Shown here: positions 1 through 10,479 of the stretch, piece after piece
Layout: each line of letters starts with the position of its first letter
Position numbering within the stretch: position 1 is the stretch's first letter
Source of the DNA: Micromussa lordhowensis
Lineage: Eukaryota; Cnidaria; Anthozoa; Scleractinia; Lobophylliidae
Assembly (NCBI GenBank): GCA_964020085.1
Contig: OZ026608.1
Span: 12,463,779-12,527,778, forward strand
Direction of reading: 5' to 3'
DNA length: 64,000 nt
Position numbers and translations under genes: made by a program
Notes under the pieces: model-generated
Database searches by the model: none
Told to the model about the DNA's origin: nothing
The model's input: the letters and a program-made list of their open reading frames with translations, nothing else

Positions 1-28
1 GAATTATTTTTTGGATAGTAAGTTACAG

Positions 29-428
29 TGCGGTTGATTGATGTAGAATTCAAACTCGAGACAAAACCTGTACGTGTAGCTACAGCTAGGCGCCAAGAAA
101 AACGAAACGCTACAGTTTTGGTCTTGGATTCGTATTTGTTACAACCTTTCACTCTTAGGATCATTCGTTTAGAGAATACTGCATTAACTTGATGACCATA
201 TGACAGAGCTCAGCAAATAAGAGAGAATCAATTTGAAAACAAGTGTCCTTTTCATTTTTGTTTACGAAAAGTCTTTTTTTTTTTTCTTCTTTTTTTTTTT
301 TTTTGAGTAATTTTGATTTATTTACAGGATTTTCACTTACAATGTTTGCAACATTTCAGTTTACATATTAAAATATACTTACACTATACTTACGTTACAT
401 ACTTTTTACACGATGTTTAAACTACATT

Positions 429-467
<39 letters not shown>

Positions 468-664
468 CTAATGCTAGGCCTAAGACAGTTTTAATGATTT
501 TTGTTATGTAATAATTACAGCTGACGGCACCTGTGCGGGAGAAGTGTGTCACGTAAACGCCACATGTCGCAACTTGATTCAGGGACCAACCTGCGTGTGC
601 AAGAGTGGCTACCAAGGGACTGGGAACACATGCACTGGTGAGTGGGCTTTCAGAAAGAATCCCC

Positions 665-695
<31 letters not shown>

Positions 696-2982
696 CAATG
701 CAAGTCTCATTATGCTATTTTATACTTACGTTACTTACAATACGGGTTACTTATGCTTGCAATACAATACTGAATACAGTTACAGGAAAAAAAAAAAAAA
801 AGAAAGAAAATAAAAAGTTACAAAAGAAATCTATATATGGTATTGAAGTTTGTAAGGTTGTTATTACGCACAGCAATTTCCCGTTGTATATTGATTTTTT
901 CTCTTAGGAGCGTGAGAAAACAGTCAAAACAAAGCTTTTTTTCTTGTAAGCAGCTGCTATATATGAAGTACTTTGCTATAAGAAGTGAGTAATTCAAGGA
1001 GTATAGGTGTTCTCTATTGTCGAAAATACCATACAGAATCATGCTTTCTGTTAATGTGACATTCTCTTTAGTTTTGCTAGTCCACCATGTTTGGAATAAG
1101 TTCCAGAAGGATACAGTTAATTGACAGCGCAAAAGCATATGATCTAAGGAATGTCTGTCAGCAAAACATTGGGGGCATATGTCATCAACACATATCTTGG
1201 CTTTAAAGAGACTGACCTTTGTTGGAAGAATGTTGTGAATAATCATGTTGCATTAACTTGATGACCATATGACAGAGCTCAGCAAATAATAGAGAATCAT
1301 CTGAAAACAAGTGTCCGTTTCATTTGTGTTTAGGAAAAGTCTTAATAAGAGATAGCATAAACGAAGACATAGGATTGTATCCTAAATAAAAATTTAAACC
1401 AATAGCGAATCATGATCGTGTTTTTAAGTTTGCAGTTTTTCGGACCTAAGTGACATATCAGACGGAGTGATACAAGTCAGGTGCGTTTCACAGGCCTTTT
1501 ATACGTTTATAAATTGAGATAAGTGTACCAGTTTCTCTTGAAGAATCACTAGCCGATGTGCACAGCAACTTAAAGCTGCTATAATTTGTGTTTTGTTTCC
1601 CTCAAACGCATTACATCTGTATGCATGACACGCGAAGAACCAGCGGAGTAATGAAACCTCGATCTTCAGATCCAGAAAGCCAGGTGATTAGTTAAAAAAA
1701 TTATTGGGTGACTCAACAAATTCTGAGAATTCCTAGAGTAGTATCATGATCTTATGGGACTAACAACGCCTGTTGTCGCTTCAAGCTAATTATTGCCTCT
1801 TGTCCTGTCTAGATTTGACCACACCCTTTGTACATGGTTTTAAACGGCTACAGATGAAAGTTGAAGTTTCATATTTCCGCGGAAATTGTTCTTTCTTCCA
1901 ACAGTTAACATTGAAAACCGGTCTTTAATTCTGTTTACTGTTTGGAACTTATTCCACGCCAAGCTTTCATAATATTGTCTGAATTCTTTCTTCAACAGCG
2001 ACGCGGACCTTTCACGAGTAGTTCTTGGAGTCATGGAAGAGAAAGGTATACTACTTAGCAAGACGGGTGTTTCAGGATTGGCCGCTGTTATGACTGGTCA
2101 TGGGAATAGTTCTCATCTGAGAAACAAAAGGTAAGTAGCGGCTCAGTAAAAGAAGTTGAGATAAAATGATTCTTTACACCTGCAAAGAATGACATGAACA
2201 GGTTGCGTTTTGTGTTTTTGAATACGGTCTTAGCAGATTACACTTTGTGCTTTCGTCGTCAAATGAAAAACTCTATTTGATCTATATAGCTATCGTGTTG
2301 TTAATTTACAATGAGAAAGGCTTGTTAATTTGTGAACTAGACGTCGTGCTTGAGCTCTGAACACTAGTAGGCTTACTTAGAGACTCTTTATAGGTTATTG
2401 TGTAAATTCTTAGTCGTTAAGGACTTGGTGAACTCAATTTAGTTCAGAGGCGACTAGAATTTTCTTCGAGTATTTTTAGATTCCACATTACGTAACCTAC
2501 ACATTAGTACTTAACCGATCATTATAGATAATTTGGCGTCCTTTTGCCAATGCTTGTTGGCAGCTGGCGGTTAGTTTTCGGTTTCTACCGCGCGCGTTTC
2601 GGACTAGAGTTCCACTATTGTGAGTTCTGAATTGTTGTCGTCAAAATATTTATCCTGTTGGACTCGTCACAGTTTGTAAGTTTATTTTTCTCCGCCTTTA
2701 GTTTGCAGTTATCTCTTGTACTTAGGTATTTGGTTTCGTTTATTTTTCAATTGAATCACATCACATCACATCACATCATGTTACATCACACACCCATAAT
2801 TACGCTTTTTCACTCTCATGCTTCTGCGAGCCATGAATAAATCTCGTGGCATCGAATTCTGTAGTGTTTATACCTATATACCTCATAATCATGCATTCAA
2901 CTTTTGCAGAGTGGTGGTGGTGTCCACTGAGTGCCTTGTTCCCAGTCTACTTCAGCTAGAACAGCTGATAAATCAAGGCTAG
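29..2982 (+). CDS. SRR-like: Serine racemase-like protein, last four exons (copy A, 5' part outside window)
   Basis: Exons at about 29-131, 1436-1480, 1999-2130 and 2910-2982 (stop TAG 2980-2982) join in frame with phases 1/2/2/2, and each is flanked by AG and GT. They encode the C-terminal part of a fold-type II PLP enzyme relative. The segment reading MEEKGILLSKTGVSGLAA corresponds to the family helix before the last beta strand, and VVVVSTEC sits where serine racemases have the cofactor-contacting SGGN. The same four exons occur in copy B at 51,612-52,964. The first intron is enlarged by the LINE insertion at 276-1249, and the last intron (2131-2909) holds about 650 bp absent from copy B, with a short CATCA microsatellite at 2755-2778. 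In exon 1999-2130 the differences from copy B look mostly synonymous by eye, which suggests selection at the protein level. Exon joins are inferred from splice consensus only. Confidence 0.72.
521..637 (+). CDS. EGF-like domain exon, isolated
   Basis: A 117-nt open segment preceded by TTACAG and followed by GTGAGT, with symmetric phase 1-1, the usual arrangement for shuffled EGF exons. The 39 residues contain six cysteines spaced as in an EGF module (GTCAGEVC, NATC, PTCVC, GNTC), including the CVCKSGYQGTG turn typical of the domain's end. No neighbouring exon of the same gene was found on either side. It lies inside the LINE insertion, antisense to the LINE, and inside an intron of the serine racemase-like gene, in that gene's orientation. 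Whether it is spliced into the host transcript is unknown: the adjacent exons have different phases (intron phase 2), so inclusion would shift the frame. Confidence 0.8.
818..1246 (-). pseudogene. LINE reverse transcriptase C-terminal fragment (zf-RVT type)
   Basis: A 142-residue minus-strand open stretch. It contains CPQCFADRHSLDHMLLRC followed by a VSFWNLF segment, which matches the zinc-binding C-terminal module of many L1-type non-LTR retrotransposon polymerases (C-x2-C ... H ... C, then FW). The catalytic reverse transcriptase part is missing, so this is a dead 5'-truncated copy. The 3' flank continues to the T-run at 673-694. Confidence 0.7.
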
Positions 2983-4179
2983 TTAACGCGTGTTTTGTGA
3001 GCGGACTTGGCGTCAGATCTCTGGCCCTGGAAACTGGGAGAAAATCGGTACTCCAGTACTGCAATACCGTCTTACGAAATATCTGCGTCCATCTGATAAA
3101 AGAGAAACTGCTAATTGAGTATTATCTTGTGCCGGGAACTGATCATGAATCTTAACTGCTGCGAACTCCAAATAACTGAGGCGTAGCCACCATCCCACTC
3201 GGACGCACGGGTGTATCTCCAGAAATCTGCAAAGAACACTGATTTATTGACGAAAAGCGCCTTTAGTAATTAAATAGGCTGGTTTAAGAAAGTTCCTATT
3301 ACGTATACGTTATTGTGATTTAACACTGAAAACTTGGCGAATAAAAACCGTTAATGAAAAAAACAAAAAAAAAAACCAACAAAAAGAATGTAAATCAAAA
3401 TACACCAAACAAAACACAACTATTGCGTTTTTGAAACTCTTGATGTTTATCTGGAATACTATCCTCGATCCCAGGCTCTCTCTCCTTTGCCGAGGTTTCT
3501 GGAATATACAGTGGCTCAAGTAACCTTTGTTAACCTGTGGTGCTGAACCCAGTTTAAACGGTATGACTGAGATTGAAAACCTGTCTTTGCAGCACTTTGA
3601 GTGAGGAGATACTGTCCTCCTTACAAATTCTTCACATACACAAGCATGAGATGTGGACATTGACAATGTGGTTTAAGCATTTGCCCGTCTGAATGAGGTG
3701 ACTGTAAACACTTTGTAATACTAAACTTACTATCAATTATTCCAAAGGTTGACATAAAAAGAGAATAAGATATTAAAATACTCAGCATTTTTCTATGTTT
3801 TTATTTATGAAACTTCCCTCTAGATAACGTGGGAATTAGGAACCCCTGAAAATAAAAATAAATAAAAATAAAAATAAATCCCTCCGCCCCCCCTAGCGAC
3901 TTGCCCCTTTAGGCGTTCAAGGACTTTGCTCTTCGGTGCGTACTCCACGAAAAATGCACGCTATGCTCTTACGGCCACCACGATACGGTCTTGTAATCGT
4001 TTTCGGCCATTCATCATTAGAGAAAACATGCAGTCTCTCCAATCAATGTGAAAATTGAAAGTTGGCATAATTACAATTTATGACATTTATGGGCGTTTTC
4101 ACCGAACCAGTTACGAAACGAGTTCATATCGCACGAAGTTGTACTGTTATAAGGTGTTGATCGTTTTAACTCTTGAAGC
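2983..4179. other. Gene-free spacer of the duplication
   Basis: Downstream of the serine racemase-like stop and upstream of the first CTHRC1-like exon. It matches 52,965-54,173. An AATAAA near 3340 could serve as polyadenylation signal. Short open stretches on both strands have no recognisable domain. The last 80 bp before 4180 are a conserved exon-1 flank seen in four copies in this window. Confidence 0.6.
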
Positions 4180-4295
4180 ATGGCACAGTTTGTATATTTT
4201 GCTGCTTTGTTGGTGTTTGTGGAACTGGGGACTCACTAGAAACCACTACCAGCCCTCAAAAACAAAACACCGGCGCTACCAAAGACTTATGTGAG
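4180..4295 (+). pseudogene. CTHRC1-like gene 1, exon 1 with frameshift (copy A)
   Basis: One of four copies of a signal-peptide exon (others at 15,047, 54,174 and 58,677). It starts [13 protein letters not shown] as in the intact copies. One T is missing compared with the 117-nt intact exon (GTGTTTGTGG instead of GTGTTTTGTGG), so the frame breaks before the signal-peptide end and stops at once. The donor GAG/GTACAG is kept. No collagen exon lies between this exon and the C-terminal exon at 12,013, and none lies in the matching interval of copy B, so the gene was already incomplete before the duplication. Confidence 0.8.
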
Positions 4296-5180
4296 GTACA
4301 GAATTGAATATGAATTCCCTCTTTTAACAAAAATTAATCTGTTGAATATGAGCTTGAAGATGTTTTGCATGATTCATTTCTGGTAGGTCAGTTTCTTGCG
4401 TACTCGAGTACTGAGTATGCATTCTCATTTACTGTTTTATTATTACTTAGAAAGACAGGTGTGACATAAGAAACGAGTTGTTCCACGTTACACACCATGA
4501 GTCCTTAGATCTAGTATCTGGTTATGGGTCATCAGGTCGACTCCCTTTGAGGACTGAAATATTTTTTCTCTGTAAATTCAGAGGGTCAAGGTTCTACATT
4601 ATTCATGTTGTCGGCAGCTTCTGTTATTTAGGGACTTTAGTGGGATAGGAATCCGGTGGGTATTACTTGTAGATGGTGCTTGCCTTGTTTTTTTGTTTGG
4701 AAGGAAGGGGAATGAGAATATTGAACCTTGCAGTCACCACTATTCTTCTATAGATCGGTTTTAAGAGTATTCAGTCGGAATGTGGTCATGGATCATCGGT
4801 TTTAGGTTCTTTGGGGGTTCAGCTGCTTCATTTTCTGGGTAAATTTTAGGTAAGGGCCGGTGCTGTATGGTTTGAGGTAGTCTCTGTTAGTTAGCTGGGC
4901 GGGGTGGGGTAGTTAGTTTTGTATTTGTTGAGATGGAGGGGGAATGGAGATTGATATCACAGGCTTTTACTGCGCTGGAGGAACTGGGAAAGTATCGTAT
5001 CTGACTGACTAAGCCCGTGTTTTAGGCAAATTTAGGCTAAGCGTATTGAAGCTATCGAAGGAAAACAGTTCGCATCTTTTTGATAGTATTTAAGTGTTTT
5101 TGTCGGGTTGAATAGAGGTAGTACAGCCAGATGCACCGTGTAAGCTTTATTATTTCTGTAAAGTGACGGACAAGTTACAA
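4296..5180. other. Intron remnant of CTHRC1-like gene 1, no gene
   Basis: Matches 54,291-55,165 with small indels. No open frame or repeat of note is seen. It ends at the target site of the LINE/Ngaro insertion. Confidence 0.6.
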
Positions 5181-5240
5181 CTAATTTTCTCTTTTTTTAT
5201 GTTTTTTTTTTATTTTTTTTTATATAAACTGCTTTATTGG

Positions 5241-5458
5241 AATTGTTCATTTATCTTTGCCTGAATGTAGCAAAGCGTAATGAAACAAAAGATAAATGGT
5301 TTCTTGAATTCCCGAGCACAAGTGCATTTGTCGGCAGTGTGTTTTAAGTGCCGGCGTGAGATTATGGGAACAAAGTGTGGTATGTAAACTAGCAAGTATA
5401 TATTCGCTGAACAGTAAACAAGTTTCATTGTGGATTTTTACAAGCGGACAGTTAAATT
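5241..5458 (+). repeat. Ngaro A1 split direct repeat
   Basis: 218 bp starting AATTGTTCATTTATCTTTGC. It is repeated almost base for base as A2 at 10,544-10,762, which has one extra T in a T-run. In Ngaro elements A1/A2 and B1/B2 are thought to allow a circular intermediate to be regenerated. Confidence 0.9.
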
Positions 5459-5470
5459 CTTAGCTCGTTC

Positions 5471-6370
5471 TTGCTATCTCGTCTTATGGCGCGGGACCGT
5501 CGTGGTCGCCCTGCTTCAGTTCGTTCTCATGTTTCGAGAGTCAACGCGGACATTGAAGACCCTGTTGTCCGGCCGTCCAGGTCAAGAGAACATCGAAGTT
5601 CAGGCCGTCGTAGTTCTCGCTCACATGTAGCAGCTTCAAGCGGTTCTGGTCGTAGTGCTTCGCCTTCGCGAAGGAGTGTCCGCGAGCGTTCGCACCGTAG
5701 AAGTCGCTCGGATTCTCGCAGCCCTGAGCCCCCAACGTGGGCGAAGGAAATCTTAAAGGCCTTGGAGACGAAAACGCAAGAGGTCAAGGTTGTCAAAGAA
5801 CAGCTCGACTCATTAAAACGCAAGTCTGCGGAGGAGGAGCCCGAGTTCAAATATAAGAGTAACAAGAAACAGTTCAAGTTCAACACTGACGTCAAGGATA
5901 AGTTCAACCAGATTCTAGAGAGGGCTGGGGCGGATGACGCCATCACTAAGATTGCCAACGAAGGTATGTCACTCCTTGATAACAGAAATAAGCTTATTTC
6001 TATTGCTGACCGGGATAGCTGGGACGTGGTAGAATATTTTGAGGCAGACCCACTCACTAAAAATGACGAAGAAGAAAAGAAACTTCGTGTCGCGCGCAAG
6101 GAAGCAGAGAGGTCTCGGGAGAAACGAAATCGAAAAAATAGTCTGAGAAGCAAAATGGGAACTCGTTTTAAGTCTCAGTCTACATCTTCCAAAAGCGGCC
6201 CCAGTCCTAATTTTGGCCCATCACATAGAATCGTGGATTTCCGCCCAGATGTCGGTCAGCTTTTGGTTAATCCTGTACCGGAGAAAAAAGCTTCTGTTTA
6301 CCGCTGTTTTGGTTGTGGCAAAGCAGGCCATTTTATCAAGGACTGTAAAGTTTCCTCTTCCGCTAAATGA
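5471..6370 (+). CDS. Ngaro ORF1: Gag-like protein with CCHC zinc knuckle
   Basis: 299 residues from an ATG 12 bp after A1. The first 80 residues are rich in Arg-Ser dipeptides (SRSREHRSS, RSHRRSRSDS), like nucleic-acid-binding tails. A charged segment around residues 85-115 could form a coiled coil. Near the end RCFGCGKAGHFIKDC gives the C-x2-C-x4-H-x4-C zinc knuckle (Cys279, Cys282, His287, Cys292) typical of retroelement nucleocapsids. The stop TGA is followed without gap by sequence open in the reverse transcriptase frame. The function as RNA-packaging protein is inferred from family and position. Confidence 0.82.
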   Translation: MLSRLMARDRRGRPASVRSHVSRVNADIEDPVVRPSRSREHRSSGRRSSRSHVAASSGSGRSASPSRRSVRERSHRRSRSDSRSPEPPTWAKEILKALETKTQEVKVVKEQLDSLKRKSAEEEPEFKYKSNKKQFKFNTDVKDKFNQILERAGADDAITKIANEGMSLLDNRNKLISIADRDSWDVVEYFEADPLTKNDEEEKKLRVARKEAERSREKRNRKNSLRSKMGTRFKSQSTSSKSGPSPNFGPSHRIVDFRPDVGQLLVNPVPEKKASVYRCFGCGKAGHFIKDCKVSSSAK

Positions 6371-8800
6371 CTAGCTGACTCTGATTTTGACGAATTTTTG
6401 GATCGCGGCGAGGCTGAACTTGACACGGGCGTTTCCTTAAGGCTGGTTTTCACTAGCGACGGAGTCGGAGTCGGAGTCGTAATCAGAAGCGTAGAGTGAT
6501 ACGATCAAGTGAAAATCAAACCGACGGAGTCGGAAGCAGATCACTGATTCCGCTTATGACTCCGTCGCTTACGATCAAGTGAAAACTGAATTGTCGGAGT
6601 CGGAAGCGGAAGCGGAAAAATAAACCAATCACAACGCTCGATTCCGGGCCTTGTGATTTGTTGGTTCTTCCGCTTCTGCTTCCGACTCCGACAGTCTAGT
6701 TTTCACTAGATCGTAAGCGACGGAGTCGTAAACGGAGTCGGAAGAAATGGAAACGTTCTGATTCTTCCGACTCCGATTCCGTCGAGCTTATGACTCCGAT
6801 TTTCGGTTTTCACTAGGTCATAAGCACTCTTATGACTCCGACTACGACTCCGACTCCGACTCCGACTCCGTCGCTAGTGAAAACCAGCCTTTAGTATTTT
6901 GGATTCGAGGCCGCTTGCGCAAGTTTTTGCATGTTTGGCGTTCTATTGGGGCCTCTTCTTTTGCTCTTAGTGTTATTGAAAGCGGCTATAAGTTACCTTT
7001 TGTTTCAATTCCATTGAGGTATTTCTTTGGTAATCATAAAAGCGTTGTTGATAATAGAGCTTTTGTTTGTGAAGCTATCGAGCAATTGTTGTTAGCCGGT
7101 AGCGCGGTGGAAGTCAAGCGTGACCAAGTTCATGTTTGCAGTCCCTTAGGTGTAGTTCCTAAAAAGAATGGCAAACTTCGATTGATTCTCGACCTTCGCT
7201 TTCTTAACAAGCACCTAGCCAAGCGTAAGTTTAAGTTCGAAGACCTTCGAGTCATGGCGGAAATTCTTCAGCCAGGTGATTGGTTTTTTTACTTTCGATC
7301 TTCGTAATGGCTACCATCATGTTGACATTTTTCAAGAGCATTGGAAGTATTTGGCTTTTTCGTTTACTTTCGATGGTAAGCCACGCTATTTTTTGTTTTG
7401 TTCGCTTCCTTTTGGTTTAAGTACGTCTCCTTACGTTCTTCACCAAATTGTTAAGACCAGTTGTTTCACACTGGCGGTCACAAGGCATTAGAATTTCTGT
7501 CTATTTGGACGACGGTATCGGCACCGATTCAAGTAAAGATTCGTGTTCTCAGGAAGCGCAACTAGTGCGAGGCGATCTTGATCGCCTTGGCCTGCTAGTG
7601 AATGAGGAGAAGAGCAATTTTGAACCGCGCCAAAAAGGGGAGCACTTAGGCTTTGTTTTGGACCTTACCAAAGGAGAATTTAGTATCCCACCAGGCAAGA
7701 TTGATCACCTGTTTAATCTGATTTCACTGCTTCTTGACGATGTTTCACCCACGGCTAGGGGTGTGTCTCGTATTACGGGTACCCTTATTTCCATGGAGCT
7801 CGCTTTAGGTCCAATTGTGCGTTTGCGCACCCGAGCCTTGTACGCAGTCCTTAATAGCGTTCATAGCCTTAGCTGCAAGGTGGCTTTAACGCATGAAGCT
7901 GTAGAGGAACTTAATTTTTGGAGAGATAATTTCTTTCGTTTGTGCGGCAAACCAATCTGGAGGCCCTCCCCGAAGATTGAGCTTTTGTCTTATTCGGATG
8001 CCAGCAATGTGGGTTGGGCGGGATTTATTGTTCAATTTGGTACGCACATCGCTAGAGGGAACTGGTTGGGTTCCGAGGCCCTATGCAGCTCTTCTTTCCG
8101 CGAGATTCGTGCAATTAGATTTGTTCTTCAGTCGTTTTCCGGTCTTTTGGCGGGTAAGGAGTGCAAGCATAGATCTGACAATCAGAGCGTCTGCAGTATT
8201 TTGTCCGTCGGCAGTAGTAAGCCTCATTTGCAAAAAGAAGCGGTTGCCATTTACAATTTCTGCCATGAAGCCGGTATTCGCTTTTCTGCGGAGTGGATAC
8301 CTCGCCACTTTAATTTCAAAGCTGATTATTGGTCGAAAGTTGTCGACACCGATGATTGGATGCTCAACCCTGTCCATTTTCGCCAGTTGGATATTCTGTG
8401 GGGACCCCACACTGTAGATCGTTTTGCGAGTCATAATTCTTTCCAGTTGCCCAGGTTTTGTTCTCGATGGTGGTGTCCTGGGACCGAAACTGTTGATGCT
8501 TTTACCGTCAGCTGGGGAGGAGAAAACAATTGGTTGGTCCCCCCAGTGTTCCTTCCCAGGGTTATCAATCACATGAAACTGGGTAGAGAGCAGGGCACTC
8601 TCATTATCCACTTTTGGCAATCTGCTCATTGGTGGCCGTTGGTGTCTCGAAGCCCCGGGGTTTTCCACCCTTTTGTTCTTGACTGGCGGGAGATTCCTTT
8701 ACATGAATCTACTTTTCTCCCTGGTTCCGCAGCCGCGGATCTTTTCGGGCATGGTATTCCCTCGTGTAGGGTATTTGCTTTGAGAATTGTGTTTCCCTAG
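6371..8800 (+). pseudogene. Ngaro reverse transcriptase / RNase H, broken
   Basis: The frame is open on both sides of the MITE at 6440-6890. Reverse transcriptase motifs follow in order: KKNGKLRLILDLRFLNKHL (about 7160-7215), FDLRNGYHHVD (7293-7325), LPFGLSTSPYV (7408-7437) and the catalytic box VYLDDG (7500-7517). An RNase H-like domain starts at SYSDASNVGWAG (about 7990-8025) and continues through SDNQSVC and a late HFNFKADYWS segment. There are two single-base frameshifts, one in a T-run near 7285 and one near 7450, plus the MITE. The C-terminal 150 residues before the stop at 8800 are typical of DIRS/Ngaro polymerases. This copy cannot make a full protein. Confidence 0.85.
6440..6890. mobile_element. 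MITE with CGGAGT-repeat arms inserted in the Ngaro polymerase ORF
   Basis: 451 bp with inverted ends AGGCTGGTTTTCACTAGCGA / TCGCTAGTGAAAACCAGCCT and a 3-bp TTA target-site duplication (6437-6439 and 6891-6893). The interior is almost entirely degenerate hexamers of the CGGAGT / ACTCCG type in both orientations, with further inverted copies inside (for example near 6590 and 6690), so a single strand can fold at several levels. It contains no ORF. It interrupts the reverse transcriptase frame. Confidence 0.85.
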
Positions 8801-9208
8801 TTTTGCTGTAGAACGTTTTTCGGGTATTGGATGAGTACCTTGAACGAGTTCATCCTAATTATTTATTTTTGTTCTATCTGAGCCTTTTTGGCCTAGGTGT
8901 GGGCCTTTGCTCTTTGCAAGTCAGTGGACTTAGAGCTGTACTAGTACGCACGAGTTGTGCAGCTGAAGCAAGCCGAGAGGGCACTGCCGACACAGTAGTG
9001 TGTTCGTTTTTAGAGTCAAGTGGACTCCTCTATCCCTTGTGTGGATTTGCTTACCAGTTGACGCCGAGTGGGCCAAGCCTCCTTGTGCTGGAGTGTGTAC
9101 TGGTGCTGTGTTAACTTGCCATGTGGGCAGTTCTCGTTGCAGACGATGTGTATCTTGCGCGTTTAGTGTTCTGTAGCAATTGGATGTTGTTCCTGTCTTT
9201 AAAGTGCC

Positions 9209-10213
9209 ATGTTTTGGACATTGCTGATTTTCACTTTAGGCTTGTCGCCTTACCAACGGAGCAACGCGGAGATTCAGAGGCTTGTAGAACTGTTAAAGAC
9301 TGTCATACTTAATGACTGTGCCGCTTCAACCGTGTCTTCGTATGCAGGGGCAGCCAATCGATGGATTGACTGGTGCAAGTGTTACTCGTTTCCTCCTTTA
9401 CAGCCTAACCCAACCGCAGTTGCTCTCTACTTAACAAGTCTTTCAGACCGAGGCTTATCTCGCTCGTCAATCCTTGGAGCAGCTTATGGCATTGCATGGC
9501 TACATAAGAAACTTGGATGTCCTAGTCCTGTCGACGATCCGCTCGTTTCTCAGACCTTGGCTGGCTTTAAACGCCTCCTGGCAGGTCCATCTAGGAGAAA
9601 GCAGCCTATCGAATCTCGTCACGTCAGGGCGCTGATTCGTTCCTATGGTCACCCTCGTGCTTCTCTACCGAACCTACAAATGGTGTCGCTGGTTGCGCTT
9701 GGTTTTTGTGCTTTCCTACGTTGGTCAGAGCTGCGTGACTTACGTGCCTGTGACTTAAGGTTTTGCGCCACCCACATGTCTATTTTCCTAGACCGGCGTA
9801 AGAACGATCAATTCCGTCAGGGATCTGTGGTTAAAGTTGCTCGTTTACCTTCCAGCTCTTGTCCAGTGAAACTGATAGAGTTATTCCTTGAGCGCGGAGA
9901 GCATCAACCATCTCAGTCATTATTTTGTCTCTGCCAGAAGTTGGGTGCCGGGTACAAGCTGCGACAAGCTGCTCTGTCATATTCTCGGGCACGGGAACAG
10001 TTTCGTCAAATGATTTCCGAACTTGGTTTAGACTCGAACGAATTTGGTTTACATAGCCTTCGTTCAGGTGGTGCTTCCCAAGCAGCACGCAGCGGGGTTT
10101 CTGGGAGAGTATGGCGCAGACATGGTGGTTGGCGCAGTATCCAAGCCGCAGATGGTTATGTCGATGAATCTTTGGAAAATACCCTTGTGGTATCTAGAAA
10201 TTTGGCTCTTTAA
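9209..10213 (+). CDS. Ngaro ORF3: tyrosine recombinase
   Basis: 334 residues, uninterrupted. It replaces integrase in this retroelement order and would insert a circular DNA copy by site-specific recombination. An N-terminal core-binding-like helical domain (residues about 35-130, with TVSSYAGAANRWIDWC) is followed by the catalytic domain. All active residues can be seen: Arg171 in FLRWSELRDL, His282 and Arg285 in HSLRSGGAS, Trp308 in HGGW, and the nucleophile Tyr317 in DGYVDE. The true start may be downstream of the first ATG, because the first 15 residues look unlike the family. The preceding 400 bp (8801-9208) hold only out-of-frame open stretches. This is the best-preserved ORF of the element. 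Confidence 0.88.
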   Translation: MFWTLLIFTLGLSPYQRSNAEIQRLVELLKTVILNDCAASTVSSYAGAANRWIDWCKCYSFPPLQPNPTAVALYLTSLSDRGLSRSSILGAAYGIAWLHKKLGCPSPVDDPLVSQTLAGFKRLLAGPSRRKQPIESRHVRALIRSYGHPRASLPNLQMVSLVALGFCAFLRWSELRDLRACDLRFCATHMSIFLDRRKNDQFRQGSVVKVARLPSSSCPVKLIELFLERGEHQPSQSLFCLCQKLGAGYKLRQAALSYSRAREQFRQMISELGLDSNEFGLHSLRSGGASQAARSGVSGRVWRRHGGWRSIQAADGYVDESLENTLVVSRNLAL

Positions 10214-10479
10214 TTTTCCGTATGTGATTTGCTTGATAAACATTGCGCGAGTTGTGTTGTTTGTTGCAGTATGGAGAGATTTACATTTGTCCAATTAATT
10301 CTGATGGCTTAACGTTGCTTGATGACACAGAATCCTTGCCGCAGGTGGATATGCTTAACAATTTTTTGGACAGTACCCTTATGGTATCCAAGCGATTAGC
10401 TATCTATTATACTGTAAATGTGTTTGCTTAATGAACATTGCCTTATATTGTATCCTTATATGCTTTTGCCACTGATTGT

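Larger units (their letters stand above)
276..1249 (-). mobile_element. 5'-truncated LINE insertion carrying foreign DNA with an EGF exon
   Basis: A 974-bp insertion absent from copy B. It is bounded by a direct repeat of about 94 bp (181-275 and 1250-1343, starting GCATTAACTTGATGACC), present once in copy B near 51,770; this is best read as a long target-site duplication. LINE coding sequence lies on the minus strand at 818-1246, so its 3' side points left. Three T-runs follow in that direction: 673-694, 432-461 and 277-303. They look like three successive poly-A tails of a minus-strand transcript. The DNA between the first two (462-672) is not LINE-like and holds the EGF exon. The stretches 304-431 and 695-785 share an ACTTACGTTAC-rich texture with LINE 3' ends elsewhere in this window (11,045-11,165). 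Confidence 0.75.

Noticed and set aside
2931..3155. 74-codon ORF in copy A (and 72-codon at 52,913 in copy B)
   Set aside because: It overlaps the last serine racemase-like exon in a different frame and runs into 3' flank. The spliced exon explains the conservation between copies.
5527..6153. 208-codon minus-strand ORF opposite Ngaro ORF1
   Set aside because: It is the antisense shadow of the Arg/Ser-rich Gag-like ORF. The zinc knuckle and position support the plus strand.
10064..10294. Minus-strand ORF opposite the end of the tyrosine recombinase
   Set aside because: Antisense to the catalytic C-terminus of the recombinase; no independent evidence.
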